Source: Bacteroidota bacterium (GTDB lineage: Bacteria; Bacteroidota; Bacteroidia; Chitinophagales; Chitinophagaceae). From it: DNA of 64,000 nucleotides. The position numbers and the translations under genes are program-made. Shown in pieces: positions 37,529-47,956 of this stretch (position 1 is the stretch's first letter; each line of letters opens with the position of its first letter). The DNA lies in assembly GCA_016715505.1 (NCBI GenBank), contig JADJZY010000013.1:1-64000 (forward strand), given 5' to 3'. Under the pieces are notes generated by a model, which did no database searches, was not told the origin of the DNA, and was given only the letters and a program-made list of their open reading frames with translations.

Positions 37529-40339
37529 TCATTTCGACAACCTTGTAGCCCATTTTTCCAAACCGGGTTTAATCTTTTCAAGATCGCCTGCTAAAACGAT
37601 ATACATACTTTCAGGATGAATATAATTCTCAGCCAATCGTTTGATGTCGGCAGTATTCATTCTTTTCAACAAATTATTTTGATCCTCTGTGTACTTACTA
37701 CTTAATTGGTACTTTAAAATATTTGCTAAAAATCCGGCTTTTTGGAACATGGTTTCGTACTTACGGGCCTCACTTTGTCCGATAGCGTTTTTTAGGAAAC
37801 TCAATTCTTCTTCATTAATTCCTTTTTGCACATATTCGTTCATTTCTCGCATCACCTCGGAAAGGGCACTATCCGTGGCAGGCGTTTTGATGCCAGATGA
37901 AAATGTAAAAGTGCCAAGATATTTATTTGAAGAAAAATTACTTCTCGCTCCATAGGTCCAACCTTTTTCTTCTCGCAAATTCAGGTTGATTCGACTATTA
38001 AACGCACCACCCAATAAAAAATTCATCAAAGTTGCCTCATAGTATGGTCCGGTTGCATCATAAGTTAATCCGGTATGATTACCAATTCGAAATTCCGTTT
38101 GAGCAGCTTTAGGGATATTCACAACATGAATTGTTTTTGATTCATTATTCGGTATATCGAGCGCTAAGTTATCAGAGGTCGGTTTTCTCCGAGCCTCTTT
38201 CATTTGACTCAATTTATCTTTTAAACCTTGAACATCTTTAGAACTAAACTCACCCACAATCACCACTTGCATATTGCTGCGTCCAAAATAGGTTTCATAA
38301 ACATTTTGGATATCTGGTAACTTAATGGACTCCAATGAACTCAGAGTACCACTCGATGGTTTTGAAAGTATGAACTCGGCCGTATACAAGACTTTATTGT
38401 AAGCCAATGATGCCATATTTGCAGCTCGCGACTTAGCATTCCTCAGATTTTCCAAGTACTGATTTTTAATACGGCTAAATGTTCTCTCCGAAAATTCAGG
38501 TGAATTTAATTTCTCCATGAGCAAATCAAGAGTTGGATTAATATTCTTACTCAGTGTGCGAATATTTACAACAAACTCATCCAAATCGGATGAAAATGAA
38601 ATTGAACTACCCAATTTATCCAATGCCATACTCATCTCTTCGGCAGAGCGACGTTTCGTATCTTCATTCATCATTTCTGCAAAAAGATTAGCAAGTCCTG
38701 CTTTTGAAGGTTCCATCTGTTCAATCAGTCTTCCACCCGGAAAAGATAAACTAATCACCACAGCTGGGAGTTCATTAGAATACGATTCCATAAAAGTGAT
38801 GTTTTTGTCCTCATACTTTTTGAAAGTAGGTACCTTAACAACAGGATTTGGACCGGCAGCCGGCATTTTAGAACGATCAAAATTGTCTTTTGCTTTTTGG
38901 TATCTCAAACCGGCATAATTTTCAGGAACAAATTTAAAATCCATGTCCGGACCTGAGACTACACCAGTTGGTTGTTCCTGATACTCTTTGGTCAATACAT
39001 ACAAAATGACCATAGCCTTGCCTTTGATATAAGTATCATATGCCTTCCGAACATCCGCCAAAGTAAAATCTTTATAACGCTTAGATTCTTTCTTGATATA
39101 GTTGGCATCTTCGGTAAAAGTATGGTAAGCAGCCAATTGTGACACTTTCCCACTTACGCTTTCCATTCGGTAAATCATAGATGCTTCGTAGGACATTTTA
39201 AATTTATCTACTGCTTCCTGGGTAATAGCACTTTGACTGATATCACGAAGTGCCATGCGTATTTCTTGCTCCATCGACTGAAGTGTCTGTCCAGGTTTAG
39301 GAGTGACTGTAATTTGCAAAGCACCAGACAGCTCATCCGTGTAATTTCCTGAATTTGCATTTTGCGCTCTTTGGTTTTTAACCAAACGTTGATACAACAT
39401 GGAGTTGTTATCACCACCTAAAATTTCAGCCAAACAATCCAATGCTGGTTCATCTGCGTGATAAGCAGGTACCGTTGGAATAGCACAAACAATTTGTGGC
39501 AATTCCGCATACTGATCCACCATGGTGGCATAACGATCACGAGAAACTACAGGCACTGACGACCGCGCTTTTTTGACTTCAGGGCCTTTATTGATGCCGC
39601 CAAAATATTTTTCAACCATTTTCACCACTTCGCTCGTGACTACATCTCCACCAACAGTGATTACAGCATTGTTTGGTCCATACCAACGCTTAAAAAAGTT
39701 TTTTAAATCTTCCACATTCACCCGATCTAAATCTTCCACATATCCAATAGTCAGCCAGGAATAAGGATGCCCTTTGGGAAATAAGTTTTTAGCCAAGGTT
39801 TCTTGTACCAATCCGTAGGGACGATTATCATAATTTTGGCCTCTTTCATTTTTCACGGTTGCACGTTGAACTTCAAATTTTTTCTGTGTAACGGCATCCA
39901 ATAAAAATCCCATCCGATCTGCTTCCAACCACAACATTTTCTCCAATTGATTACTGGGTACAGTTTCAAAATAGTTGGTACGATCACGGTTGGTGGTTCC
40001 ATTTAAAGTTCCACCGGCCTCCGTAATGATTTTAAAATGTTGTTCATCGGCAACATGATCTGAGCCCTGAAACATCATATGCTCAAAAAAGTGCGCGAAT
40101 CCTGACTTGCCAATTTCTTCTCTGGCAGAACCCACGTGATAGGTTACATCCACATGACATATAGGATCGCTATGATCTTCATGCACGATTAAGGTTAATC
40201 CATTGGGCAGCAAATACTTTTCATACGGAATCACTAACTCATTGCCTGATTTGGTGACTTTCTCAAGTAGTTTAGCCTGAGCGAAACTGAACTGCATCCA
40301 GGCCATGCAGGCGATGGACAAGCATAATTTTTTGAACAT
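37529..40339 (-). CDS. M16 family zinc peptidase (two-domain, secreted)
   Basis: A 936-residue peptidase of the pitrilysin/PqqL type with an N-terminal signal peptide (about residues 1-20). The first M16 domain carries the inverted zinc motif HFFEH (His83, Glu86, His87) and the distal VKNERGQNYDNRPYG region. The second half repeats the fold without the zinc motif, with FNSRINLNLREEKGWTYGARS near residue 790. Such proteins cleave short peptides in the periplasm. Single gene, transcribed convergently with the methyltransferase gene. Confidence 0.93.
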   Translation of the reverse strand: MFKKLCLSIACMAWMQFSFAQAKLLEKVTKSGNELVIPYEKYLLPNGLTLIVHEDHSDPICHVDVTYHVGSAREEIGKSGFAHFFEHMMFQGSDHVADEQHFKIITEAGGTLNGTTNRDRTNYFETVPSNQLEKMLWLEADRMGFLLDAVTQKKFEVQRATVKNERGQNYDNRPYGLVQETLAKNLFPKGHPYSWLTIGYVEDLDRVNVEDLKNFFKRWYGPNNAVITVGGDVVTSEVVKMVEKYFGGINKGPEVKKARSSVPVVSRDRYATMVDQYAELPQIVCAIPTVPAYHADEPALDCLAEILGGDNNSMLYQRLVKNQRAQNANSGNYTDELSGALQITVTPKPGQTLQSMEQEIRMALRDISQSAITQEAVDKFKMSYEASMIYRMESVSGKVSQLAAYHTFTEDANYIKKESKRYKDFTLADVRKAYDTYIKGKAMVILYVLTKEYQEQPTGVVSGPDMDFKFVPENYAGLRYQKAKDNFDRSKMPAAGPNPVVKVPTFKKYEDKNITFMESYSNELPAVVISLSFPGGRLIEQMEPSKAGLANLFAEMMNEDTKRRSAEEMSMALDKLGSSISFSSDLDEFVVNIRTLSKNINPTLDLLMEKLNSPEFSERTFSRIKNQYLENLRNAKSRAANMASLAYNKVLYTAEFILSKPSSGTLSSLESIKLPDIQNVYETYFGRSNMQVVIVGEFSSKDVQGLKDKLSQMKEARRKPTSDNLALDIPNNESKTIHVVNIPKAAQTEFRIGNHTGLTYDATGPYYEATLMNFLLGGAFNSRINLNLREEKGWTYGARSNFSSNKYLGTFTFSSGIKTPATDSALSEVMREMNEYVQKGINEEELSFLKNAIGQSEARKYETMFQKAGFLANILKYQLSSKYTEDQNNLLKRMNTADIKRLAENYIHPESMYIVLAGDLEKIKPGLEKWATRLSK

Positions 40340-40625
40340 ACTCTCTTTTGTTTAAGGCCCCGAATTTAACACAATTCATTGAAATCTTCTTTCCCGGATT
40401 TTTACGCCTTGAGTTCTATTGTTTACGGACGCTTTCGGGATTTAATTTTCTCTGATTCTCTGATATTTTTATGAATACAAGCTTGAATAAGGAATAGTGA
40501 TGAATCGCTGCTTCGTATGCTGAAATCTCCAGAGCTTACAAGAAATAAATGTTCAATGAGAATCAGTCACAATCCAGCATGGTGAAATAATTCAAATATT
40601 GCACCTATTTTAGCAAACAAAAAAG

Positions 40626-41018
40626 ATGTTCAGAACAAAATTACATGAGAATGCGGCGGGATTTGCTTTGTTATTGCTTCGATGTTTATCCGGAGGCATG
40701 ATGATGACACATGGATGGCCTAAATTGCTGAAGTGGGCGGACAAAAAATCAAGCTTTGCCGATCCATTTGGCATGGGACCTGAAATTTCATTGGCATTAA
40801 CCATCTTCGCCGAACTGGGATGCGCGGCTTTATTGGTACTAGGTCTTGGTACCCGTTTAGCGCTTATTCCGCTCATCATCGTTATGGGTGTGGCATTCTT
40901 TAAAATTCATGCTGCAGACCCTCTAGGCGACAAAGAATTAGCCCTTTTTATTTGGTCATTTATACGGCTCTCCTTTTCAGTGGAGCTGGCAAGTATTCAT
41001 TGGACAAATGGTGGTTGA
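40626..41018 (+). CDS. DoxX-family membrane protein
   Basis: A 130-residue inner-membrane protein with about four hydrophobic segments. It begins FRTKLHENAAGFALLLLRCLSGGMMMTHGWPKLLKW (here GMMMTHGWPKL is the DoxX-type signature), followed by LFAELGCAALLVLG-like residues. DoxX proteins are quinone-linked or redox-associated membrane proteins, with varied and mostly unknown roles. Single gene, convergent with the DUF6263 gene. Confidence 0.88.
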   Translation: MFRTKLHENAAGFALLLLRCLSGGMMMTHGWPKLLKWADKKSSFADPFGMGPEISLALTIFAELGCAALLVLGLGTRLALIPLIIVMGVAFFKIHAADPLGDKELALFIWSFIRLSFSVELASIHWTNGG

Positions 41019-41037
41019 AAAAATAAACTTATTAGAA

Positions 41038-41889
41038 TTATTCAAAACGAACTTTTGACACAGTAACGCCGGTACTTGGAATTTCTTTGCCCATCATATT
41101 CATTTTGGAATTTGTTTTCAGGGTTTCTTCAAAGGTTTTTACAAGACCTGTAGTAATATCCACTGTGATCATACCGTCGGATAAATTATCTACTTCGGTG
41201 CTTGATTGCATGCCTTGAATTTCCATCGAACTGGTTCCTTTACTTTTTCGTTTAAAAGAAACGCTAGCAATATTCCCTTCTATTTTATCAAGGAAATATA
41301 TCGTTTGGGTTCGAATGCCATCCTTTTCTTTATCTGCTTTCCAGCCGCTACCTACTTTGGCCTCTTTTGGAATGAGCAGAAAAGCGTTTTCGAAATTAGG
41401 ACCTTGTTGCATCCTTCGCATCATTCCTTTTCCTTTGCCTTTGGATTTTTCTTTTTCTTCAGACTCCATGATTTTACCGCTGGCATCACAAATTAAGGAA
41501 TCGGTTTTCCCAATGAGGTCCTTAATATTTGCGGCCATCATACCTTCTTGTTTCGCCGGATTCTCACTGTCAAATTCCATTTTTTGTCCATATCCCTCAA
41601 AATGAATTTTTATTTTTTGAAGGGTTGTAAGCAATTGGATGTTTTCGGTGGAGTTAGGCATCAACTTGATTTCAGTTACCGACTCCGAAAGGGTTTTCAT
41701 GGGCATTTCATTTTCCCCTTGTTTTTGAACCAGATCCGAGGAATCTTTTGAGAACATTTTGATGGTTTTTCCGGGCCCCAAAACTATTTTCTCTGTGTAA
41801 GATTGTGCCTGAATGTTTATGTGCAAAATGCTGAACAGAACAGTGCCAGTTAGAATGGAATAGAAATGCTTTTTCATGATGGTATTCAT
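41038..41889 (-). CDS. Secreted DUF6263-like protein
   Basis: A 283-residue protein with a signal peptide and a predicted beta-rich core, containing FLLIPKEAKVGSGWKADKE and TVDITTGLVKTFEETL. I recall this pattern as DUF6263 of Bacteroidota; function unknown. The stretch KEKSKGKGKGMMRRM is low complexity and strongly basic. The start ATG 41889 overlaps the upstream gene's stop codon (ATGA), so it is translationally coupled to the DUF1599 gene. Confidence 0.7.
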   Translation of the reverse strand: MNTIMKKHFYSILTGTVLFSILHINIQAQSYTEKIVLGPGKTIKMFSKDSSDLVQKQGENEMPMKTLSESVTEIKLMPNSTENIQLLTTLQKIKIHFEGYGQKMEFDSENPAKQEGMMAANIKDLIGKTDSLICDASGKIMESEEKEKSKGKGKGMMRRMQQGPNFENAFLLIPKEAKVGSGWKADKEKDGIRTQTIYFLDKIEGNIASVSFKRKSKGTSSMEIQGMQSSTEVDNLSDGMITVDITTGLVKTFEETLKTNSKMNMMGKEIPSTGVTVSKVRFE

Positions 41890-42428
41890 TTTTTTTCTTC
41901 AAGTCGAATAAGTGCAAAGATGGCGTAATTTATGATATCCCGGTAATTAGAATTCATGCCTTCCGAAATTTGGGTATTCCCATCATTTGCGAGAATTTGT
42001 TTAATTCTCAAGAGTTTGGTTAATATTAAATCAGCAAATGATTCTTGACTCATCTCCCGCCAGGCCTCTCCGTAGTCGTGATTTTTTGCTTGCATGAGGG
42101 CATGTGTTTCCGAAAGATGACGATCATAGGCCGACATCGCCACTTCAGCCGGCAAGTCCCAATTACTTTCATTTTTAAGTTCATCCTGAATCAGCGCAAT
42201 GATCCCATAATTGACGATAGCCATCCATTCGCCCCGGATATCGTCGTCAATTTTTTGTGTTCCGGTTTCCTGGATGGTGCGAATACGTTGCGTTTTAATA
42301 TATAGCTGATCCACAATAGAAATAGGCCTGAGTACCCTCCAGGAAGTTCCATAATCTGCATTCTTGAGTAAAAATATTTTGCGACAGCTTTGAACCACTG
42401 CCATGTATTGTTTTTCTGATTTTGTCAT
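41886..42428 (-). CDS. DUF1599 (nucleotide-modification-associated domain) protein
   Basis: A 180-residue protein made of two similar halves, each with the pattern KNADYGTSWR or KNHDYGEAWR followed by a helical stretch with IVNYGIIALIQ or IINYAIFALIR. This matches the DUF1599 family, which has been proposed to act on nucleotides. ATG 42428 is chosen over the longer reading frame because MTKSEKQY starts the domain; the longer frame would run into folP. Divergent from folP with 46 nt between starts, and followed by the DUF6263 gene with a 4-nt overlap. Function unproven. Confidence 0.75.
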   Translation of the reverse strand: MTKSEKQYMAVVQSCRKIFLLKNADYGTSWRVLRPISIVDQLYIKTQRIRTIQETGTQKIDDDIRGEWMAIVNYGIIALIQDELKNESNWDLPAEVAMSAYDRHLSETHALMQAKNHDYGEAWREMSQESFADLILTKLLRIKQILANDGNTQISEGMNSNYRDIINYAIFALIRLEEKK

Positions 42429-42455
42429 CGTCACCCTATCTTCGTATTTGATGTC

Positions 42456-42463
42456 CAAAAGTA
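42456..42463 (-). promoter_or_regulatory. -7 promoter element of the DUF1599-DUF6263 operon
   Basis: TACTTTTG on the minus strand, an exact TAnnTTTG match 28 nt before the ATG at 42428. It lies just upstream of the folP start at 42475 on the other strand, so the two promoters overlap. Confidence 0.45.
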
Positions 42464-42474
42464 ATATTTTCCCT

Positions 42475-43305
42475 ATGCATTCTACCATCAATTGTCGTGG
42501 AAAAATGCTGGACCTTTCCACTCCCCGTGTCATGGGTATACTCAATGCCACGCCAGATTCTTTTTATCGGCCGGATTCCACAGATATAGATAGTTTATTG
42601 AAGCGTGCCGAGAAGATGTTACAAGATGGGGCGAGTATATTGGATATCGGCGGAATGAGCAGCCGACCGGGTGCCCAACAAATCAGCGTTGATGAAGAAT
42701 ACGCGCGACTTATTCCTGTGCTGCAACGTATTTGCCAGACATTTCCCGAAGCCATACTATCTGTTGATACCTACCGTTCAGAAATAGGAAGGGCTGCCCT
42801 CGAAGCAGGGGCTCATATCATTAATGATATCAGTGGTGGCGTAATTGATCCAACATTGCCGGGAATTGCGGCTTCGTTTCATGCACCCTATATCTGTATG
42901 CATATGAAAGGAATGCCCGATGTGATGCAACAAAATCCGCACTATGATGATATGCTAGCTGAATTGTTAGACTATTATTACCAAAGAATCAAAGACCTGC
43001 GCGAAGCGGGCCTGAAAGATATTATCCTGGATCCCGGATTTGGTTTTGGAAAAAATCTGGAACACAACTATCATCTACTGCGAAATATGGACACATTTCA
43101 TATTTTAGAAAAACCGATACTGGTGGGCATCTCGCGAAAATCGATGATTTGCAAGGCACTGGAAGTCAATGCCAGCCAGGCACTCAATGGAAGTACCGCC
43201 TTGCACATGCTGGCCTTAACGAAAGGTGCAACGATTCTTCGTGTACATGATGTGCGTGAAGCGATGGAATGTATTATTTTGCACCGGCATTATGCAGGAG
43301 AATAA
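42475..43305 (+). CDS. folP: Dihydropteroate synthase
   Basis: Condenses p-aminobenzoate with hydroxymethyl-dihydropterin diphosphate to give dihydropteroate in folate synthesis; target of sulfonamides. About 276 residues with MGILNATPDSF, DIGGMSSRPGA, LSVDTYRSEI, INDISGG, CMHMKGMP, ILDPGFGFGK and GISRKSM. ATG 42475 fits the family N-terminus; ATG 42451 is an alternative. It overlaps the next gene by 14 nt. With folE, folA and thyA it forms part of the folate pathway in this window. Confidence 0.95.
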   Translation: MHSTINCRGKMLDLSTPRVMGILNATPDSFYRPDSTDIDSLLKRAEKMLQDGASILDIGGMSSRPGAQQISVDEEYARLIPVLQRICQTFPEAILSVDTYRSEIGRAALEAGAHIINDISGGVIDPTLPGIAASFHAPYICMHMKGMPDVMQQNPHYDDMLAELLDYYYQRIKDLREAGLKDIILDPGFGFGKNLEHNYHLLRNMDTFHILEKPILVGISRKSMICKALEVNASQALNGSTALHMLALTKGATILRVHDVREAMECIILHRHYAGE

Positions 43306-44430
43306 ACTAAAAGTTATTATTATCGGGCCGGCTCATCCTTTGCGAGGGGGCCTGGCTACTTACAATGAACGACTTTGCCGTGAATGGTTATTACAAGGAC
43401 ATGATTGTAGTATTATCACCTTTTCGCTACAATACCCCGGATTTTTATTTCCCGGTACAACCCAGTATTCCGAAGAGCCGGCACCAAAAGACCTTCGTAT
43501 CCGGGTTCTGTTGAATTCCATCAATCCGATCAATTGGATATTGAGTGCCTTTCGTATTCGAAAAATGCAGGCTGACCTGGTAATCGTTCGGTATTGGTTA
43601 CCATTTATGGGGCCTTGCTTGGGTAGCGTTTTGCGTTTGCTCGGCAAAAAAAAAAAAATCATCTGTATTGCCGATAATATCATTCCACATGAAAAAAGAT
43701 TCATGGATGATGCTTTTACCCGATATTTTGTAAAGCCCATTGATGGATTTATTACCATGAGTGAAAAAGTGCTGGATGATTTTAAAACAATTCAGTCAAA
43801 ACCTGCCCGTTATGTGCCGCACCCCGTTTATGATACCTTTGGTGATGCCGTAGATAAAAAAACAGCCTGTCAACAACTCAAACTGGATGATAGATTTCGT
43901 TACTTTTTATTTTTTGGTTTTATCCGCAAATACAAAGGATTGGATTTATTGTTTGAAGTGATTGCCCAATTAAAAGAACAACATTTTTTTGAAAAATATC
44001 CGGTACGTTTTTTAATCGCCGGCGAATTTTACGAAGATCGCAGCAGTTATGATACATTGATACAAAAATTACAGATTGCCGATTATCTTGAAATGCATAC
44101 ACATTTCATCAACGACTCGAAGTGAAATATTATTTTAGTGCTTCTGATGTGGTGATTCAGCCTTATCGAAATGCGACCCAAAGCGGCATTACCCCACTAT
44201 CGTATTTTTATCATAAACCAACCATTGTCACACAGGTTGGTGGTTTAGCGAAATTTGTCAAACATGGACAAACAGGTTTAATTGCAGAGCCGGATGTAAA
44301 CGCCCTTTGCGAACAAATTGAGCATTTTGCCGAACTACCAGAAAATACATTTCAGGAAGAAATTATAGCTGCGAAGAAAAATTTTACATGGGACAATATC
44401 ACACAAACCATACTGAAATTGTGTGAATGA
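43292..44430 (+). CDS. Glycosyltransferase (GT-B, family 4-like), frameshifted
   Basis: Predicted sugar transferase for surface glycans. N-terminal domain: IIIGPAHPLRGGLATYNERLCREWL. Donor-binding domain: FFGFIRKYKGLDLLFEV, then QPYRNATQSGITPLSYFYHKPTIVTQVGGLAKFV. The frame changes at about 44118-44125 (GACTCGAAGTG): one missing G gives FINDSEVKYYFSASDVVIQPYR. Repaired length is about 380 residues. The start ATG 43292 lies within the end of folP. It is followed by a heptose-kinase-like gene, suggesting a role in lipopolysaccharide or capsule synthesis. Confidence 0.85.
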
Positions 44431-44438
44431 ATGCATGA

Positions 44439-44466
44439 TTGGCTTCAAACAAAACCATTACATTTG
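44439..44466 (+). promoter_or_regulatory. Promoter TTG-N17-TACATTTG of the GHMP kinase gene
   Basis: TTG at 44439-44441, a 17-nt spacer and TACATTTG at 44459-44466, with the last G 6 nt before the ATG at 44472. This is the best promoter in the window and again predicts a leaderless mRNA. Confidence 0.65.
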
Positions 44467-44471
44467 TAATT

Positions 44472-45500
44472 ATGATTTTTCGTAGCAAAGCCCCTCTGCG
44501 TATCGGACTGGCAGGTGGCGGAACCGATGTGAGCCCTTACAGCGATTTATTTGGCGGAGCAATTTTGAATGTAACGATTTCATTGAGCGCACATGCCAAT
44601 ATTGAATGGATTGAAGATAAGCATATTGAGTTAAAGGCTTTTGACCGAAATGAATCCGAAATACATCCTTTGGGAACATCCCTTCCTTTAAATGGGTGTT
44701 TGGATTTACTCAAGGGGGTTTATAATCGTGTACAACAAGATTATCCTTTTCCACCCAGAGGGCTTCGCATCAGTACATTTGTAGATGCGCCTGCCGGTTC
44801 GGGTTTGGGCACCTCTTCTACCCTGGTGGTGGCCATTTTAGGTGCCTTTGTAGAAATGCTCAAGTTACCGTTGGGCGATTATGATATTGCACATTATGCC
44901 TATTCCATTGAACGATCCGATTTACAATTGGCCGGCGGAAAACAAGATCAATATGCGGCCACTTTTGGGGGCGTCAATTTTATGGAGTTTTTTCAGGGAG
45001 ATAAGGTCATTGTAAATCCTTTACGTATTCGAACCCAATATTTACACGAGCTCGAAAATAATTTATTGTTGTTTTATACCTCTACCAGTCGTGAGAGCGC
45101 AAAAATAATTGTGGAACAACAAAAAAATGTGCAGAGCGGAAATGAAAAATCAATTGACGCGATGCACAAATTAAAAGAACAGGCTCAACAAATGAAAGAA
45201 GCCTTATTAACGGGGCATCTACATCAAATTGGTGAAATTTTAGATTACGGATTTGAGCAGAAACGGAAAATGGCTTCACATCTCAGCAATCCACAGATTG
45301 AGAATTTATATGACCTCGCCAAAAAAGCAGGTGCCACAGGTGGAAAAATCAGTGGTGCAGGCGGTGGTGGGTTCATGATTTTTTATTGCCCCGGAAATAC
45401 TCGTTATGCCGTGGTTGAAGCATTGAGTCAATTAGAGGGAAAAATAAAGCCCTACTCTTTTACAAAGCAGGGCTTACAAACCTGGACGGTTAATGATTAA
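44472..45500 (+). CDS. hddA: GHMP kinase, heptose 7-phosphate kinase-like
   Basis: Sugar 1-kinase of the GHMP family, 342 residues from ATG 44472. It starts IFRSKAPLRIGLAGGGTDVSPYSDLFGG, a form typical of D-glycero-alpha-D-manno-heptose 7-phosphate kinases. The ATP loop is PAGSGLGTSSTLVVA, followed by QLAGGKQDQYAATFGG and the C-terminal GGKISGAGGGGFMIFY. The product would feed GDP-heptose or related sugar synthesis. A TTG 33 nt upstream belongs to the promoter and is not the start. The exact sugar is inferred; other family members act on fucose. Confidence 0.85.
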   Translation: MIFRSKAPLRIGLAGGGTDVSPYSDLFGGAILNVTISLSAHANIEWIEDKHIELKAFDRNESEIHPLGTSLPLNGCLDLLKGVYNRVQQDYPFPPRGLRISTFVDAPAGSGLGTSSTLVVAILGAFVEMLKLPLGDYDIAHYAYSIERSDLQLAGGKQDQYAATFGGVNFMEFFQGDKVIVNPLRIRTQYLHELENNLLLFYTSTSRESAKIIVEQQKNVQSGNEKSIDAMHKLKEQAQQMKEALLTGHLHQIGEILDYGFEQKRKMASHLSNPQIENLYDLAKKAGATGGKISGAGGGGFMIFYCPGNTRYAVVEALSQLEGKIKPYSFTKQGLQTWTVND

Positions 45501-45687
45501 TACCGATGACACATTCATAAATGTAGTCTAATTTCGTCTTTGACTCATTGTACCACATTTATGTAATATCCCCGCAAGTATGGCTGTAATCTTCGTACCT
45601 CAGTAACACCCATAACAGCGGGGCGGGTGGGCATTTACCACTTCACAACTCAAATAGTCTTTGGAATTGGTATAACCCGTCTTCGTT

Positions 45688-47934
45688 TTATTGTTTAATG
45701 ATTTTTTTGACGATTCTTTGTTGTTGATCATTGATGATAAAAGCCATATAAACTCCGGCAGGAATGGACTCTAAATCCAGTTGAGCCGTTCCATTTTTCA
45801 ATTTGCTTTGTAAAACGATTTCACCAGTGGTATTACAAATCTGAATATTTGCCTCATTCATTCGAACATCTGTAGTTTTGATGACAACCGATGATTGGGT
45901 TGGATTAGGATAAATTTCCAAAGCTGTTGCATCCAAATCATTTAAACCGGAAGGAGCAGTTACTGCAGTAATTGAAATCCAGCCATCATTCAAATCGAAA
46001 ATACATTTCCTGAACCTTTCACTTTCACCCTGCACCATGTACCGCTGTGATTAGGAACATTAATCATTTCAGTTCCATCATTGGGTGTATTGGCGGCTAA
46101 TAAAAATGGCCATGTTTTACCACTGTCGATCGACAAATAAATATCAACATTCGCGGCACTGATCGGTGATGCGGTCGTATTGGCAATGTTCCAGTTGATC
46201 GTTTGATTGCTCCAACCAGCCCACTGCGTAGGCGCATCCTGACTGGTTACGCGGAAAAGCTCCGGGGTTTTAACCACTGTTAATTTAACGGTATCCGTAG
46301 AAGTGTAGAAACTGCCATACCCATTTTTCATGTCCCGAAGTGTACATCGGAAACGCAATGTTCGATTCGTATCAGGTAATAATTCACCCTTGTATGATTC
46401 AACATTTTGTAACAATTTTTTCCAGGCCGGAAAAGTTCGTGTAGGATCTGCGGTTGGATAAAATGATCGGAAGATCGGAGCCACCGTCGTTTTAGCATCC
46501 CAGGCACTGCCACTACCTCCACGATCCCATTCTTCCCAGCAATAATTTAATGGGTCGCCATCTGTATCCGTACCTGAAGCCGTCAACTCAAATGAAGTGC
46601 GATAAGGTATGGTATACGTTGCGGAAATCGGAGCAAGCGAAGGAATACTATTATTGGAAGATACAGTTGATGCACAAGCAATGACACTGGTATTGGTCAT
46701 TTGTTCCAAACTACGAAGATGATAGTAATCATCACTATTGCTTTGAATATTATCGTTCCCGCAAATACCGGCATAACCCATGATCGTAGTTGCAGAACCA
46801 ATTTCATAGGCACTTGATCCACTGCGATTTCCCGAACAAGATCCGGTAACGGAATTAAATGTATGGCTACCTCCATATTGGTGCCCCATTTCATGAGCTA
46901 CGTAGTCGATATCAAAAAGGATCGCCCACCGGATTTGGTGAACCAGTAACGCCTTGTGCTTTAGAATTGGATGAACAAACACTTCCTAATGAAGCAATTC
47001 CCCCGCCACCAGTACTAAACACATGTCCGATATCATAGTTTGCCGAACCTATTCGATTGTTAACAGTGGTTTGATTCTGACCCAACATGGTACCTCCGTT
47101 ATTGTTCGTATATGGATCGGTTGTACCGATAAAAATTAGGGTGTCATTATTCGCAATCAGGTTACAATGCATGGCAAAATCACGTTCAAAAACGCCATTC
47201 ACCCGATTCACACTGGTCACCATCGCACTTAAAACGGAAGCTTTGGTTGGATTTGCACCACCTACTTCATCAGAATATTCTACGGTGCAAGCCAATGCCA
47301 AACGATAAGTACGCTTGTCTGTACCATTGGTTTTAAATTCATTCTGCGGCAAAGGATGCTCATTCAATGAAATGGCTTGTTGCGCCGGCATGATATGTTC
47401 TCCTTCATCTTCTGCATGGCAAGTCATTAATTCACCTGCTTTCTTTTTAAAATCCGATTTGTAGTAAACCATATACCATTCCGTTTTTTGGTCAGTCAAT
47501 GGATCAATAAAATAGGTTTGATTACGGTTAAAAACCATCGCATGAAAACCAAACAAAGTGTAATCCAGTTTGGCAGTCACAAACGGATCTGCCGTGCTGA
47601 CAGCAGTGTAGGTTTTAATTTGCGGATATTTTGCAGCCAAAGGAGCTTCCATCATCGGAGATTCAAACAATTTGAACTCCATCATTTTACCATCCGGCGT
47701 TGGCAATAATACCAAAGGAAATTGCTGGCTATTTTCGGCAGGTATCAGATTTTGAAAATTTTCAAAAGCATTTTGTTGCAATTGAGCAATCGCAAATTTC
47801 TCCGGAAATATTCGCTGCTTGCCGGGCACTGCGGCAGGAGCCTGATTGACAATACTCCAAAAAGAGTAAGATGCCAGCGCAGATATCGAAGGCATTGAAG
47901 CAAATAGCAAGGCGATTAAAAGTCGTTTTTTCAT
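45688..47934 (-). CDS. Secreted reprolysin-like zinc metalloprotease with T9SS domain, two frameshifts
   Basis: A metzincin-type protease of about 750 residues when repaired. The signal peptide starts at MKKRLLIALLFASMPS. A propeptide of about 170 residues follows, with MMEFKLFESPMMEAPLAAKYPQIK (key part LAAKYPQIKTY), then the catalytic domain with the zinc motif HEMGHQYGGSH in the second frame and MGYAG after it. The C-terminus is a T9SS type A domain (EIYPNPTQSSVVIK, PAGVYMAFI). The first frameshift, near 46910-46920, is in a run of five T just before the zinc motif (one base too many). The second, near 46005, is in a run of T after GSGNVF (one base too few). Probably a surface or secreted degradative enzyme. 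Confidence 0.88.
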
Positions 47935-47956
47935 TATGTGTGTGAGTATTTAAAGT

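Noticed and set aside
45501..45687. Cys-rich peptide readable just after the metalloprotease stop
   Set aside because: A short stretch ending CYGCY can be read in another frame on the minus strand, but it lacks a start and a conserved context; probably chance.
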